Source: Flaccisagitta enflata | Taxonomy: Eukaryota; Chaetognatha; Sagittoidea; Aphragmophora | DNA: 64,000 nucleotides | Assembly (NCBI GenBank): GCA_965153355.1 | Contig: OZ231126.1 | Coordinates: 17,050,001 to 17,114,000, forward strand | Direction of reading: 5' to 3' | Part shown: positions 23,309 through 34,409 of the stretch, piece by piece | Layout of the letters: every line of letters starts with the position of its first letter | Numbering within the stretch: the first letter of the stretch is position 1 | Notes under the pieces: model-generated | Database searches by the model: none | Told to the model about the DNA's origin: nothing | What the model saw: the letters and a program-made list of their open reading frames with translations, nothing else | Position numbers and translations under genes: made by a program

Positions 23309-23478
23309 TTCGGTTTGTTTGTTTGTTTGTTTGTTTGTTTGTTTGTTTGTTTGTTTGTTTGTTTGTTTGTTTGTTTGTTTGTTTGTTTGTTTGTTAGTTT
23401 GTTTTTTGGTTTGTTTGTTTGTTTTTTGTTTTATTTAATTGTTTGTCTGTTTGTGTGTGTGTGTGTTGTGTCTGTGGG

Positions 23479-23553
<75 letters not shown>

Positions 23554-23613
23554 AGTGAGAGGAGAGTGAGAGAGAGAGGAATTAAAAGAATGAATGATGA
23601 TGATGATGATGAC

Positions 23614-23668
<55 letters not shown>

Positions 23669-23736
23669 GTGATGATGCTGATGATGATGATGCTGATGCT
23701 GCTACTAATGATGATGATACTGATGTGATAAAAATT

Positions 23737-23793
<57 letters not shown>

Positions 23794-23817
23794 ATGATGA
23801 TGATGATGATGATGATG

Positions 23818-23866
<49 letters not shown>
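23309..23866. repeat. Compound microsatellite GTTT-GT-GAT
   Basis: (GTTT)n at 23310-23395, (GT)n at 23480-23550 and (GAT)n at 23593-23865 follow one another with short interruptions. Poly-Asp, poly-Met and poly-Ile frames here are artefacts. Confidence 0.95.
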
Positions 23867-24609
23867 CAATCCTAGGCTCTATAGAGTCTATACCAAGCTT
23901 TTCCGTTTCATCTCCATCTTTTTGGAAAATTTCGAGAATAAACTGAATTTGACATTTTGACAACGGCGTCTGTGAGTTGTGTGTCATTTTTTGTCAAAAC
24001 ATGACAAGACCCGTCGAGGACAGGCTCCGGTTCACCCCATAGCATGCAAGCAGGCTTGACACAATTCTCGAAAACGACATTTGTCAAAGGCGATTTCCAC
24101 AATAAGGCGGATCGGCTGAGAGTCAGGTGCCGAATGTGTCACATAAAATGCAGAGAGAAAAATGTCATAACACATGAGTTTCTAGTGCCCCCATTAATCT
24201 AAACTAGAGGTCATACAACCAAGTCTTAGACCCTTATGTGAGTACTTGCCTGAGATAACAAAAAATGATTTGATTCAGTTGATGAAAATTGTGACATTTA
24301 TTGACAGTTGTGCTACCACTTATGCCACCTAATTATAAAAGGCCTAAGCTCACTCAACCTGACTGTCCACGTGACCATGCTTAAAATTGTTACAATTGAG
24401 CTCCGTTCTTACAGACAGACAGACAGGCAAACAGACAGATAGACACATGAACGAGCCCCAGTGGATTTCTACTACCCGTTTCTGCCGATGCTAATCTCTC
24501 CTCCATTTTACAGCCCTTTGCTCATCTGCCGCCTGTCTCAATCAGTGTTTAACAATTGAATGAAATAAAACTTTAAAAACGAATACGAATACGAATGTAA
24601 ATCCCTTTT
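23867..24609. other. No recognisable feature
   Basis: Only a short GACAGACAGACAGGCAAAC stretch (about 24413-24440) stands out. The 64-codon minus frame at 23908-24102 has no recognisable family. Confidence 0.35.
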
Positions 24610-24722
24610 TCTCTGATTCTTTCTCTCTCTCTCTCTCTCTTTCTTCTTCTTCTTCTTCTTCTTCTTCTTCTTCTTCTTCTTCTTCTTCTTCTTCTTCTCC
24701 TTCTTCTTCTTCTTCTTCTTGT
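24610..24722. repeat. (CT)n-(CTT)n microsatellite
   Basis: (CT)n at about 24622-24641 passes into (CTT)n to 24720. Confidence 0.95.
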
Positions 24723-25553
24723 TCTTTTTCAGTATTGTTCAATCGGTACCAAATCACTTTAGATTCAGTTAAAAAAAGAAAAAAATGTTACCAAAATGGC
24801 GCTATGAGGCTATAACGCTATGTCTGATGTTGTTTTAGATTGTCAAATAATGAGTTGTGAAACAATTTAAACAAAATAGTCGGGATGACGTTACAATTTA
24901 ATTCGTACCTTCGCCTTCGGGACTTGAAAAATACCTCGTCCATACCTTACCATATTAGAATGAAGTTACTTTACCTCTGAGTCAATTCTTCTCCGTTTTT
25001 TCGTTTTATAGTCAGCCTTAGTCCTATTTTTTTTTTCAACCGGAGTACAGTGGTAACTGAGATTGAGGTGGGTAAAGATTACTAAAACTGCTTTTGATAG
25101 TTACCAATTGATCCATGGTAAAATCACTTCTTATGTATCTCAAAACGCCCAGTGACGTCAGATCTTTGTATCAAATCCGTTATTGATGCTTGGAAATGCT
25201 TATACTAGTGTTGTGTCCATTTTCTTTCCAAAGAGTAATTCCACCAACTTGCTGTCTTTCCGTTATAGCTCTTCTTCCCTTTCTCTGTTTATTTATTCTT
25301 TTTTTTCGTTACCTACCCGTTCCCATGCCCCCCTCAACCATTAAATTTTTTTTAATTACCCTCTAGTCTTCGTTTTGCTGTCTCGTTATCAATTGTTCTT
25401 TCGTGATTAAATTTCCTGTGAATCTTGACCTACATTAGACTTGTCGAATTATTGTGATATAATTTATATGACCCGAACCTCGAACCAAAAGTAAAAACTA
25501 AAATGTAACATTCCCTCTTTTTGAACCTGGCATGACTTAATTAAACTATTTCA

Positions 25554-25626
<73 letters not shown>

Positions 25627-26088
25627 CACAACTTAGTAGAGCAAACAGCATTGTAAACCCAGTTTTACGTGAACTAGTCCTTTCTTTATCTCGTGTTATT
25701 CTCATTCACCAACAAAATATCAAAAACATGCTCATGTTGTCATCCTCATTTCGAAGCGGAAACATAAAAAAGATGAAACTTAGAAACCAAAACCTACTTG
25801 ATTTCATGCCCTTAGTCGAAAGTGTTACAACAATGCGATTTATGTAGTTATGCAATGCAGTTTATATAGTTATGTAGCTAACCTTATGTCAATGACAGCG
25901 ACAGGCTCAAGGAGCGGAAACAAAAGTAAATACTGAAACAGGCATATACAGTTTGCGCCCTGAAGAAATCAATCAGTAATGCCTGTTCCAAAAAAAGACT
26001 TGGCACAGGGACCTGTACAACTTATTTTGGAGGGACCGTTAGGCAGTAAACGCGGTAGCCTTAGTCACGGATGGGTGTGCAGGAGTGG
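24723..26088. repeat. No gene; (CT)n at 25557-25623
   Basis: AT-rich sequence with one pure (CT)n run of about 65 bases. No exon or inverted repeat recognised. Confidence 0.5.
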
Positions 26089-26756
26089 AACAAGGCCAGA
26101 TACATGGCTACCCCAGTTGCGTGCGGATAGACAGTGGCCATATTTGAGGTCATTAGAGCATTTGGACAGGAGCAGGAGGCCAAATACCACAAAAATACAA
26201 AAATGTAATAAGCTATCCAAAGATCACTAATGGTCAGCGGTACCCGATGCCCTGCTCAAAGTGATCAAATAAAAAAGTCAATGGAGAGCAAAGCAGTGGT
26301 CCTAAAAGGTTGATGTCCTATAAAACTCAGGGGTGTATTTCCAGACGTCCTGAGGGGCATATTTTAGGCCTCAGATGATTCATTTTAGAGATTGAAGGTT
26401 GATATGAGATTTTGCTGGCAGATTTGAGGCTTCAAAAGCAAACTTAAGGTCTGGACAGTAAGCTTGAGGCACAGAGGGCAGATTTGAGGTCTTGAGAGCG
26501 GATTTGAATTTAGGTTTGGGAGGGCTAAATGAGAGCTTGGACAGCAAAAATCAGGCCTGAGTGTTCTGATTTTGGACCTCGCAGGGCCATCCTAAAGGGG
26601 AGGGGATAGAGGGACAGATAAATAGACGCCTGGAAATTTACCCCTGTTTCCTACAGGACATCAGCCCTTTGGAGCCGCTGCCCAAAAAGGGGCAGAATGG
26701 ATGGATGGACAGACCAACATGGTGGGGTGTAGAGTCATGTAGTGTGTGATTAAAAA
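26089..26756 (-). mobile_element. A/B-type element carrying a nested G element
   Basis: AACAAGGCCAGATACATGGC at the left and GGTGTAGAGTCATGTAGTG with AAAAACC at the right are the two ends of one minus-oriented element. Its middle is occupied by a G copy (26209-26688). The GGATGGATGGACAGACC tract lies to the right of the insertion. Confidence 0.55.
26209..26688 (-). mobile_element. G-family element, nested
   Basis: AATAAGCTATCCAAAGATC at the left is the reverse 3' end; GCCGCTGCCCAAAAAGG at the right is the reverse 5' end. Internal GAGGC-type units are diverged, so this is an old copy. Confidence 0.55.
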
Positions 26757-26846
26757 CCCAAAAGGCGACTTTGTGACCAACCTACCGAAGGGTCAACTTA
26801 AAAGTGACTGAATTTGCGGCTATCAAAGGATGGGGAAAACGAAAGG

Positions 26847-26992
26847 AAAACAAGGCCGGATACACCACCATTACCAGTTGCTGACGGGTGGGCAGAGGCG
26901 GAATTGCGGAAATGCGCGTTTTCACACTTTCCAACTCGATCATTACAGACAGACCAATGAACGGATGGACAGACGGACGGACGGACAAACTG
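26847..26992 (-). mobile_element. A-family element lacking its 5' stem
   Basis: AAAACAAGGCCGGATACACC, CAGTTGCTGACGGGTGGGC, TTCACACTTTCCAACTCG and a GACGGACGGACGG tract are in A-family order. The expected GTTGCG stem is replaced by unrelated sequence. Confidence 0.6.
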
Positions 26993-27124
26993 CAAATGCG
27001 TTACATGGTTAATGGACTCTAAAAATTGCGATAATTGCCCTATGTGATGTGTGCAACAATTCATCCTATATAAAACTCATACAATTAAGTGGAATCATAG
27101 ATCATCTGGCCCTCTGGGGCCGCT

Positions 27125-27128
27125 GCCC

Positions 27129-27177
<49 letters not shown>

Positions 27178-27225
27178 CACAGACACACAGACAGACACAC
27201 AGACAGACACACAGACACACAGACG
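27125..27225. repeat. (GA)n-(ACAGACAC)n microsatellite
   Basis: A GGGGCCGCTGCCC piece of group 1 type stands directly before a (GA)n run, followed by ACACAGACAGACACAC units. Confidence 0.9.
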
Positions 27226-27453
27226 CAATTTCAGATTAAAGAGAGAGTCATTGGAAAACTCAGGTGTTGTTCTGCTTGATTTTTTTCAATTTCCACATTC
27301 AATTCCTCGAAAGAACCGAGGAGGAATTTCAATGTTGTTCGCCGGTCATAGGCAGATTTTTTCTGGCATTCCCTTGAGGCTCATTAGCAGTCATTGGCAA
27401 TCTCTCTAGCAACCCACGAAAGCTCCTTTTAAATGGACCATATGGCATCCTTC

Positions 27454-28055
27454 TACTATCTTTCTAATATGTATAACCACAAGCGTTATAGGGCATAACT
27501 ACCTAATGAATGATGCAAACATAAGAAAATCGGTGATGTCTGAAAACTTCATCGAATTTCCGAGCTAATGGCGCAAACTGCATTGCTTTAGGATTAATCG
27601 TTTAGAAATTACAAGCAAAGCAAAATTGCTACCTCAAGTAGAAAATGGCAAAAAAATTGTGTTTTGAGATTTCATGGTTCCAAATGCGACATTTTCAGAG
27701 ACAATTGTTCCTTTTTGTTTAGACCATGGTGTTACGATGGTGTCATGTTGCTGTCTCGCAGGCCAATTAATAGTCCAGACCTCAATCTGATCAAATTGTC
27801 ATAGAGTCAGATGAAGAAGCATCAGTTGGGGTGCATGTTCAGCCTAAAGAAAACCGTTCTTAGGGTGTGGAAGAACATCACACCATCTTACCTTCAATCA
27901 CCTAATGGAACCAGACTGAGGCTCACAAAAGCCTTGGTTAATGCCTAGGGACGTAACACAAAATACTAGTTGTATTTTACAAATGTCTAATGTGTTTATT
28001 GATGAACAAATGGACTGCATTCCATCTTGTGGTTATACTTTTTAGCAAGATAGTA
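27454..28055 (+). mobile_element. Decayed Tc1-like element
   Basis: The ends TACTATCTTTCTAATATG and CAAGATAGTA are inverted over about 30 bases (both continue as GTATAACCACAAG) and stand on TA. The 3' half encodes a transposase relic. Two in-frame stops and the loss of the N-terminal half show that it is dead. A non-coding relative is at 46470-47067. Confidence 0.75.
27742..27969 (+). pseudogene. Tc1-like transposase C-terminus, broken
   Basis: One frame reads SPDLNLIKLS, stop, then continues to WKNITPSYLQSPNGTRLRL, TKALVNA, stop, GRNTKY, stop. In Tc1 transposases the SPDLNPIE block with the last catalytic acid region, a W..I spacing and a final G.TKY motif occur in this order and spacing. 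The glutamate after the SPDLN block is Lys here. There are two premature stops in an otherwise unbroken frame. This C-terminal piece lacks the upstream catalytic Asp blocks, so it makes no active enzyme. Confidence 0.75.
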
Positions 28056-28333
28056 TAGTAGACATAGATCTCCTTTGGCGTACATGTATCTCGCTTGCCT
28101 GTTGCGAAAAAAAAATATTATATTGACTGTCATTATGACGAGGTGAGACATGGGTTAGATTGAGAACGAGAAGGAATGTTTTTCTAGATTCTGTTTCATG
28201 GAAAACTAGGAGTGGTGCGCGTATTAACTAGTCAGTGAGGGTTCACAAGGCCCACTTCCATTTATTTCAGTTTGGGTATAGTGAGGGATATTGTTTCACT
28301 TTTCATATAATGCCATCTTGCTTAAATCCAATC

Positions 28334-28930
<597 letters not shown>

Positions 28931-29055
28931 GAAAAAAAGAAACCTCGCTTGTCATTCCTGAATCAAGTGAACTCTAACTCTGACACTCTTATACTTATCA
29001 TTTTACTACAAATCTTTTACTTTTTGTAAATATCGTGAACGTGTTGGGCACTCAC

Positions 29056-29241
29056 TTTTTTCAATAGCCGTGTCCACTGGCACGCAAGCACAAACGCATT
29101 CGAAAACAGGCACAATCCCACGTTGGCAATCATATCCATGCAAGCAAGCAAATTCATGGGTAAGTCCAACGCTATGAATATTACGATGTGTGGTTGGATT
29201 TGATCCGAGAAAAGGGAAAGAGAAAAAAAGTCGTATTTCAT
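29056..29241 (-). CDS. Putative first exon of seven-helix membrane protein
   Basis: 62 codons from Met at 29241 end in Lys-Lys directly before GTGAGTGCC, a strong splice donor at 29055. The frame upstream has a stop eight codons before the Met. The peptide carries two hydrophobic stretches (HIVIFIALDLPMNLLACM and IANVGLCLFSNAFVLACQW) ending in basic residues. Both this donor and the acceptor at 9863 split between codons, so joining gives LLKK then KQAEKEWNG and a 305-residue product with seven helices. The intron would be 19 kb, which is a weakness, and further exons may exist. Start context is poor (TCG before ATG). Confidence 0.4.
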
Positions 29242-29448
29242 CGATAAAAGTGGTTTTCAAGGAATAATATTCTCTATTTTTGACGTGATGAAATAAACAA
29301 GAGGACGCGGTCTGAATTTCAATATTTCGCCGAAATGAAAAAAAAAATAAAGAAAAAAAGATATAGATCAATAAAATCGATCGATCTCCATCAGCCAAAG
29401 AAGACGTCGCCGGAAACTGCCCTAAAGGAGGATGATACCCTTAATTGT

Positions 29449-29540
29449 AAGTCGCATGCACGCGCACGCGACTATATAATACGCTTTGTCAGTCTATCAA
29501 TCAGTACAGTGGTCTGTTGGTAAATTTTTACTTTTTTATG
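29449..29540 (+). mobile_element. C-family 5' fragment
   Basis: AGTCGCATGCACGCGCACGC, GACTATATAATACGCTTTGTC and a weak GTC tract. It stops where a D element begins. Confidence 0.5.
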
Positions 29541-29847
29541 TTTTTAGATGCGTCCGTCAGGAACGCATCTCTATAAGAGGGTCTGTCCGTCCGTCCGTCC
29601 GTCCGTCCGTCCGTCCGTCCGTTGGTCCGTCGGTATGTCCGTTACGCAAGTGCAAAAACCGCGTTTCTCGGCTGTTTTTGGCCACGGTGAGACCCTATAC
29701 TGAACAAATGATCAACCAACATGTTTTGAGAGCTTCCTTTACTACTTAGTCGTTTCACCCGTCTGTTCGTCCATCTGTCTCTCCATATATGTCACATTAT
29801 CAATACACGCAGAGTCACGGACGCATCGTTGCCCGGTCGGGCTTGTT
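29541..29847 (+). mobile_element. D-family element, complete
   Basis: T run, AGATGCGTCCGTCAGGAACG, CATCTCTATAAGAGGGTC and ten GTCC units begin it. The 3' end has GGACGCATC (complement of the 5' GATGCGTCC), the GCCCGGTCGGGC hairpin and TTG. It is a close relative of 33751-34028. Confidence 0.75.
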
Positions 29848-29966
29848 AACATTACTGCTCCTGGCCATATACCTAGGACAGCGTTCTACTGAAGGCAATA
29901 TTTATGTTTCAACGAGAGCCAAAGTCAAACATTGAAAATGATTGAAACTGAATGATGAAACTAAAA

Positions 29967-30520
29967 TACACCGTCTTCGGATCGGACTGTGAAATGCAAA
30001 ACCTTTATAGCTCCTAAACTACTAGGAAAAAAATCATAAAATTTTTAGTGAATATTTGTAATGTATGACGGTTTTTGCATGTCAAAGCTCAGATCATAGT
30101 ATAGAAAAGGTGAGGGGAAGAAAGATATTGAAAGAAAACCCATCTTTAATTAAGATCAATTTTTCCCTCATTTCCTTAGAAAGGAGTTAACTTTATCTGC
30201 TTGAAATTGCTTTGCATTTCAACCAAAACTCACGGATTTATTTTCAATGACAGATGTTAATTTATGTATTATGTAGTTGCTGCATATTCTGAGAAAAAAA
30301 CAGCACCTTCCAAAAAACAGCAGCTAAAAAAAAACATTTTGCTTAAAAAATAAATGTTCTTTCAATGTTTTGTTTTCCCCTCACTTTTTTTATATTATGA
30401 TCTGAGCTTTGACATGCAAAAACCGTCACATGTTATTAATGTTCACTGAAAATTTCATGATTTTTTTCTTAGTGGTTTAGGAGCTATAAAGGTTTCACAG
30501 TCCGATCCGAAGACGGTGTA
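29967..30520. mobile_element. TA fold-back element, CACCGTCTTCGG ends
   Basis: Arms of about 190 bp (29967-30160 and 30350-30520) are inverted and near perfect. Ends are TACACCGTCTTCGGATCGG with TA borders. It shares termini with 15484-16829. Confidence 0.7.
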
Positions 30521-30696
30521 ATAATTGAAATATATCATAATTGATATTTTTTTTGCATGACTTGCATTAAATCATGAAACAGAACCAAATATAGTTAAAA
30601 CCAATAAAGAAAATAATGAGCAAATTGCTGAACTGCAAATTTCATTTCTGGTTACTGACAGGGGGTCCGTTGAAATTCTAAGATTGCAGAGAAAAT

Positions 30697-30880
30697 AAAA
30701 CAAGGCCGGATACACGGCCACCAGTTGCGGACGGGTGGGCAGGGGCGTTTTCCCACTTTTCAACTCGAGCGTGACGGATGGACGGACGGACCAACGGAAC
30801 AACGGACCAACGGACCAACGGACCAACGGACCGACGGACGGACAAAGCCTCTTTTAGAGTTGCGTGTCCGCAACTAAAAA
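30697..30880 (-). mobile_element. A-family element, complete
   Basis: CAAGGCCGGATACACGGCC, CAGTTGCGGACGGGTGGGC, GACGGACC tract, GAGTTGCGTGTCCGCAACTA and A run. Termini agree with the empty-site comparison at 61314-61482. Confidence 0.75.
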
Positions 30881-31017
30881 ACATAGTTCTCTTCGAATAT
30901 CGATTAAGGAGAAAACTATATTTTTGAAAATGCAAAATTCCCCTCCAGTCTCAGAATTTTGACAGCAAGAAAAAACAAAACAAGCCTGACCAGGCAACGA
31001 TGCGTCTGGACTGTGCC

Positions 31018-32267
31018 TCTCCACTGAATCAAGAACTCTGATATGAAAATAAGGCCAGTTAAGGCCTCTTTCACTGAAGCACTACTTTGTGCTTCAGTGG
31101 AATTGGAATTCGTGCTTCAATAAATTGACTTTTGACCTTTTTTCATACTGCAATGATTGAGTGTAAGTATTTCAGTAGAATAAAAAATTTATGACGGCGA
31201 GCATTTGATGTCATGATTTAGTGTTTCACCCCATTTTTTCTACTTTTGGGCAGCGGCCCCGAAGGGGCCGATGACCTATGCTTCCACACAGGAGAAAATT
31301 CTCCTCCTTCTCCTTCTCCTTCTTCTACTTCTTCTCCGTCCACCCCCTCGACCAGCCTTAAAGCCCAAAATCTAGCCTCGAGGCTCAATTTTTAGCCTTG
31401 AGGCTTAAATTCCAGCTACTAGCCTCAAATTTCAGCCTCAAAGCTTAAAATCCAGCCTCAAGGCTCAAATTGAGCCTCAAAGCCCAGAATCCAGCCTCTC
31501 CAGCCTCTCCACTTCTCCTTCCTCTTCTCCTTCTCTGTCCACCCCCTCGACCCTTAAATCTAGACTAAGCCAAACATCCAGCCTAGAGGCTCAAATTCCA
31601 ACCTGAAGGCTCATATTCCAGCTTTAAGCGTCAGATTCCAGCCTCAGAGCCTAAAATCCAGCCTCAAGGCTCAGAATCAAGCCTCAAAGCCCATAATCCA
31701 GCCATGAGGCTAAATATCCAGCCACATGGCCCCAATTCCAGCCTCCAAGCTCAAATTGCAGCCTCTAGGCTCAGGTCCCAACATAAAGCCTCCAAAATAA
31801 GTAAGCATAGGTCATCGGCCCCTTCGGGGCCGCTGCCCCTCTCACCATCACACATCCACACACACTCACAGGGGCAACGGGTACCGCTGACCATCTAACG
31901 CTTTTGCGACTATATATACTTGAATGGTTATCATGCAACAGATATTTTCATGTGACAAATTGTCTTCAGAAATACTCTGTGTGTATGTTTTTGGCCTATG
32001 CTGACTTAAAAAGAACCTTTAAATCAGCAATTCACATGAGAAAAGCAAAGAAAATAAGGAGTTTTAAGAAAATTGTGTTTACATTTTTTATCTCGGTGCT
32101 GCTGTTAAAATTATAAGACTCCTAAATGCAAATAAATTTAGCATTTCTAAAAACATAGCCGCCTCGAATTGCAAAAAGCATTAGCTATTTTTCATTCCAC
32201 TGAAGCACTGAGGTGTGCTTCAGTGGAAATGATCTGAACTTCAGCACGAATTTCGTGATTCAGAGGA
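31018..32267. mobile_element. Insertion with CACTGAAGCAC hairpins
   Basis: Near each end stands a hairpin of CACTGAAGCAC and GTGCTTCAGTG (31071-31101 and 32196-32225). The outermost bases CACTGAATCAAGAA and, inverted, CTCTGAATCACGAA are similar. It carries an H element (31243-31911) and no recognisable transposase. Confidence 0.5.
31243..31911 (+). mobile_element. H-family element, complete
   Basis: TTTTGGGCAGCGGCCCCGAA and GGGGCCGATGACCTATGC open it; CAGCCTCAAGGCTCAAAT-type units and CTTCTCC tracts fill it. ATAGGTCATCGGCCCCTTCG is the inverted copy. The tail is CAACGGGTACCGCTGACC, ATCTAACGCTTTTGCG, ACTAT. Confidence 0.7.
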
Positions 32268-32629
32268 TGAACATGTGACATATACAGAGACAGATGGACG
32301 AACTGAGAGATTATACGACAGAATAGAAAAGGAGGCACTCAAACATGTTCGTCGATCATTCAAATTCAGTGTAGGATCAAAAAAATCCAAAAAACGCGGG
32401 CGTAATGGACAGACGGACCAACCAACGGACGGATGGACTGACGGACGGACAGACTCTCTTATAGAGATGCGTTCTAGATGGACGCATCTGAAAATGTAAG
32501 CAAAATTTCATTAAAAACCTCGACTTTCTAGCTTTTCTTAAGTGAATTGCATAGTTATTATTACTTTTGAGGTCAGAATATGATAAAACTGTAATAATGT
32601 ATGGACTAAGTGTCTTTAAAGCCAATTTA

Positions 32630-32882
32630 TCCTCTCAGATTTCAGGCCTGAGAGGGCAGATTTCAGGCCTGAGAGGGTAGATTTCAGGCCTGAGAGGGCA
32701 GATGTCGGGCCTGAGAGGGCCTGGGGGGACTGACAGACAGACAAACGGACAAACAGACAGACGGACGAACAAACGAAAGTCCCCCTGAGTCCGCCCTGCT
32801 TCCTCTCATTCCAATTCACAACCATGCAAAGCAGGGCAACGGGTATCGCTGACCTCATATTGCCCTTGGGCGACCTGTTGTG
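32630..32882 (+). mobile_element. I-family 3' portion
   Basis: GGCCTGAGAGGGCAGATTTC units and a GACAGACAGACAAACGG tract lead to AAAGTCCCCCTGAG, CAACGGGTATCGCTGACC, GCCCTTGGGC and GACCTGTTG. The 5' terminus is missing. Confidence 0.55.
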
Positions 32883-32986
32883 TATTTTTGTGTGAGGGGG
32901 TAAAAGTGAGGGTTGGGGTGTGGATGGGGGTTGAACGCCCCTGCCCCCCTTCCGCAACGATATTGTGACCCCGAAACCCTTGTTAA
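32883..32986 (+). mobile_element. A'-family 3' portion
   Basis: GGGGTTGAACGCCCCTGCCC, TTCCGCAACGATATTGTGAC and CCTTGTT match A' 3' ends. It directly follows the I element end, as if I had inserted within it. Confidence 0.5.
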
Positions 32987-33039
32987 AGAATATGTGATGA
33001 AAGCGCATAAAGAGTGAGATTCAACTGTCTGTAGTAAAA

Positions 33040-33296
33040 CAAGCAACCTGGGTTATATTACCATCATGGAGGGTGGGCAGGGGCATGCGACTCCCGCCCC
33101 CTCCCCCTCCTCGCTCTGTAAGCACAAACTTCACACAATCACAATGGCAGCATCTTAGTTAAATGCGTATTCAATTAACACATTTTGATTCGATCATTAC
33201 AGACGGACGGACCAACAGACTGACGGACCAATAGCCTGACGGACCAACAGACAGACGGAAAACAGACGGACAAAGCGAGTTGCGAGTCCGCGCGTT
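33040..33296 (-). mobile_element. Degenerate A-type element
   Basis: AACCTGGGTTATATTACC, GGGTGGGCAGGGGC, GATCATTACAGACGGACGG tract and GAGTTGCGAGTCCGCGCG keep the A order with much decay. Confidence 0.45.
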
Positions 33297-33424
33297 AAGA
33301 CAGTTTTTGTTGTCAATTTCAGTATTTTTCCTTTCTAGTTTCTGTTGAGATTTCAAAGTGAAGACTTTTACCTTTTCGTTCTAAATGTCATCTCTGTGAG
33401 ACGATCTATAACCCTCTTTTTGAA

Positions 33425-33562
33425 AAACAAGGCCAAGTAGGCCAAAAAGGTGCGACGTGTGGATCGTCGAACAAATGCGTTACCCCACAGACCAACCGAC
33501 CGACCGACCAACCGACCGACCAACGGACACAGCCAGTTATAGAGGTGCTTTGTCGCACCTAA
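33425..33562 (-). mobile_element. E-family element, first of tandem pair
   Basis: AACAAGGCCAAGTAGGCC, GGTGCGACGTGTGGATCG, ACCGACCGACC tract, CCAGTTATAGAGGTGC and GTCGCACCT. The 3' hairpin uses GGCC with GGCC. Confidence 0.65.
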
Positions 33563-33703
33563 CAAGGCTAAGTAGGCCAAGTTGGTGCGCCGTGTTAATC
33601 GTCAAACGAATGCGTTACCCGACCGACCAACCGACCAACCGACCAACCGATCAACCGACGGACACAGCCATTTATAGAGATGCTGTGCCTGTGGCGCACC
33701 TTG
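33563..33703 (-). mobile_element. E-family element, second of tandem pair
   Basis: AACAAGGCTAAGTAGGCC directly abuts the previous copy with no spacer, same orientation. It ends GTGGCGCACCTTG. The two differ enough to be separate insertions and not a recent tandem duplication. Confidence 0.65.
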
Positions 33704-33750
33704 AAATAACTGGCCCCAGGCCACCTTTGCGTCATCGTCTTATTGCCGGC

Positions 33751-34028
33751 CTTTTAGATGCGTCCGTCAGGAACGCATCTCTATAAGAGGGTCTGTCCGT
33801 CCGTCCGTCTATCCATTACGCCTTTGCAAAAAACGCGTTTCTTGGCTTTTTTCGGCCACGGTGAGATCCTATACTGAAACAAATGATCAATTAACATGTT
33901 TTGAGAGCCTCCTTTACTACTCAGTCGTTTCACCCGTCCGTTCGTCCATCCGTCTCTCCATATATTTCACATGATCAATACACGCAAAGACACAGTCCGG
34001 ACGCATCGTTGCCCGGTCGGGCTTTTTT
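33751..34028 (+). mobile_element. D-family element, complete
   Basis: AGATGCGTCCGTCAGGAACG to GTCCGGACGCATCGTTGCCC, GGTCGGGC and T run. Internal phrases (TGAGAGCCTCCTTTACTACT) agree with 29541-29847. Confidence 0.75.
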
Positions 34029-34409
34029 TTTATCTGCATACTGGAACGTGAATTGTGATTTGTTAAAACAGAGTTGCAGAGCGTGAATATAATTTATATA
34101 GTTAGCCCGCAGTTGCTATAAGCTGCCTTGCACATAACTTTAGATTAACCGGGGAAAAAGTCGAAGTCAGTCTTCGACTTTTTGACATATTCGAGATAAA
34201 CTTGGTTTTCATTTTTTTCTATGGGAAAGTTGGGGATCTCTGATTGAGGCCTCCAATGAAATTGATTTGGTAAGTAAATTTGATAATTCTCTTTCATTTG
34301 GCGCCAAGTAGAATACTCAACAACAGATATTTTTTGCGTTATGATTATTTAAAAATCTATTTACAAAAAATTCAATTTGAATTCTTTTATCATTTTTATC
34401 TTAAGTATG

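Larger units (their letters stand above)
30979..32492 (-). mobile_element. D-family element split by a 1.25-kb insertion
   Basis: 30979-31017 is the reverse 3' end (AACAAGCCTGACCAGGCAAC, GATGCGTCTGG). 32268-32492 continues with the inner D region and ends in the 5' stem (AGAGATGCGTTCTAGATGG, ACGCATCT). Order and orientation match an intact D copy, so the piece between is a later insertion. Confidence 0.6.

Noticed and set aside
23394-23987. Poly-Ile, poly-Asp and poly-Met frames
   Set aside because: They are (GAT)n, (GT)n and (GTTT)n translations.
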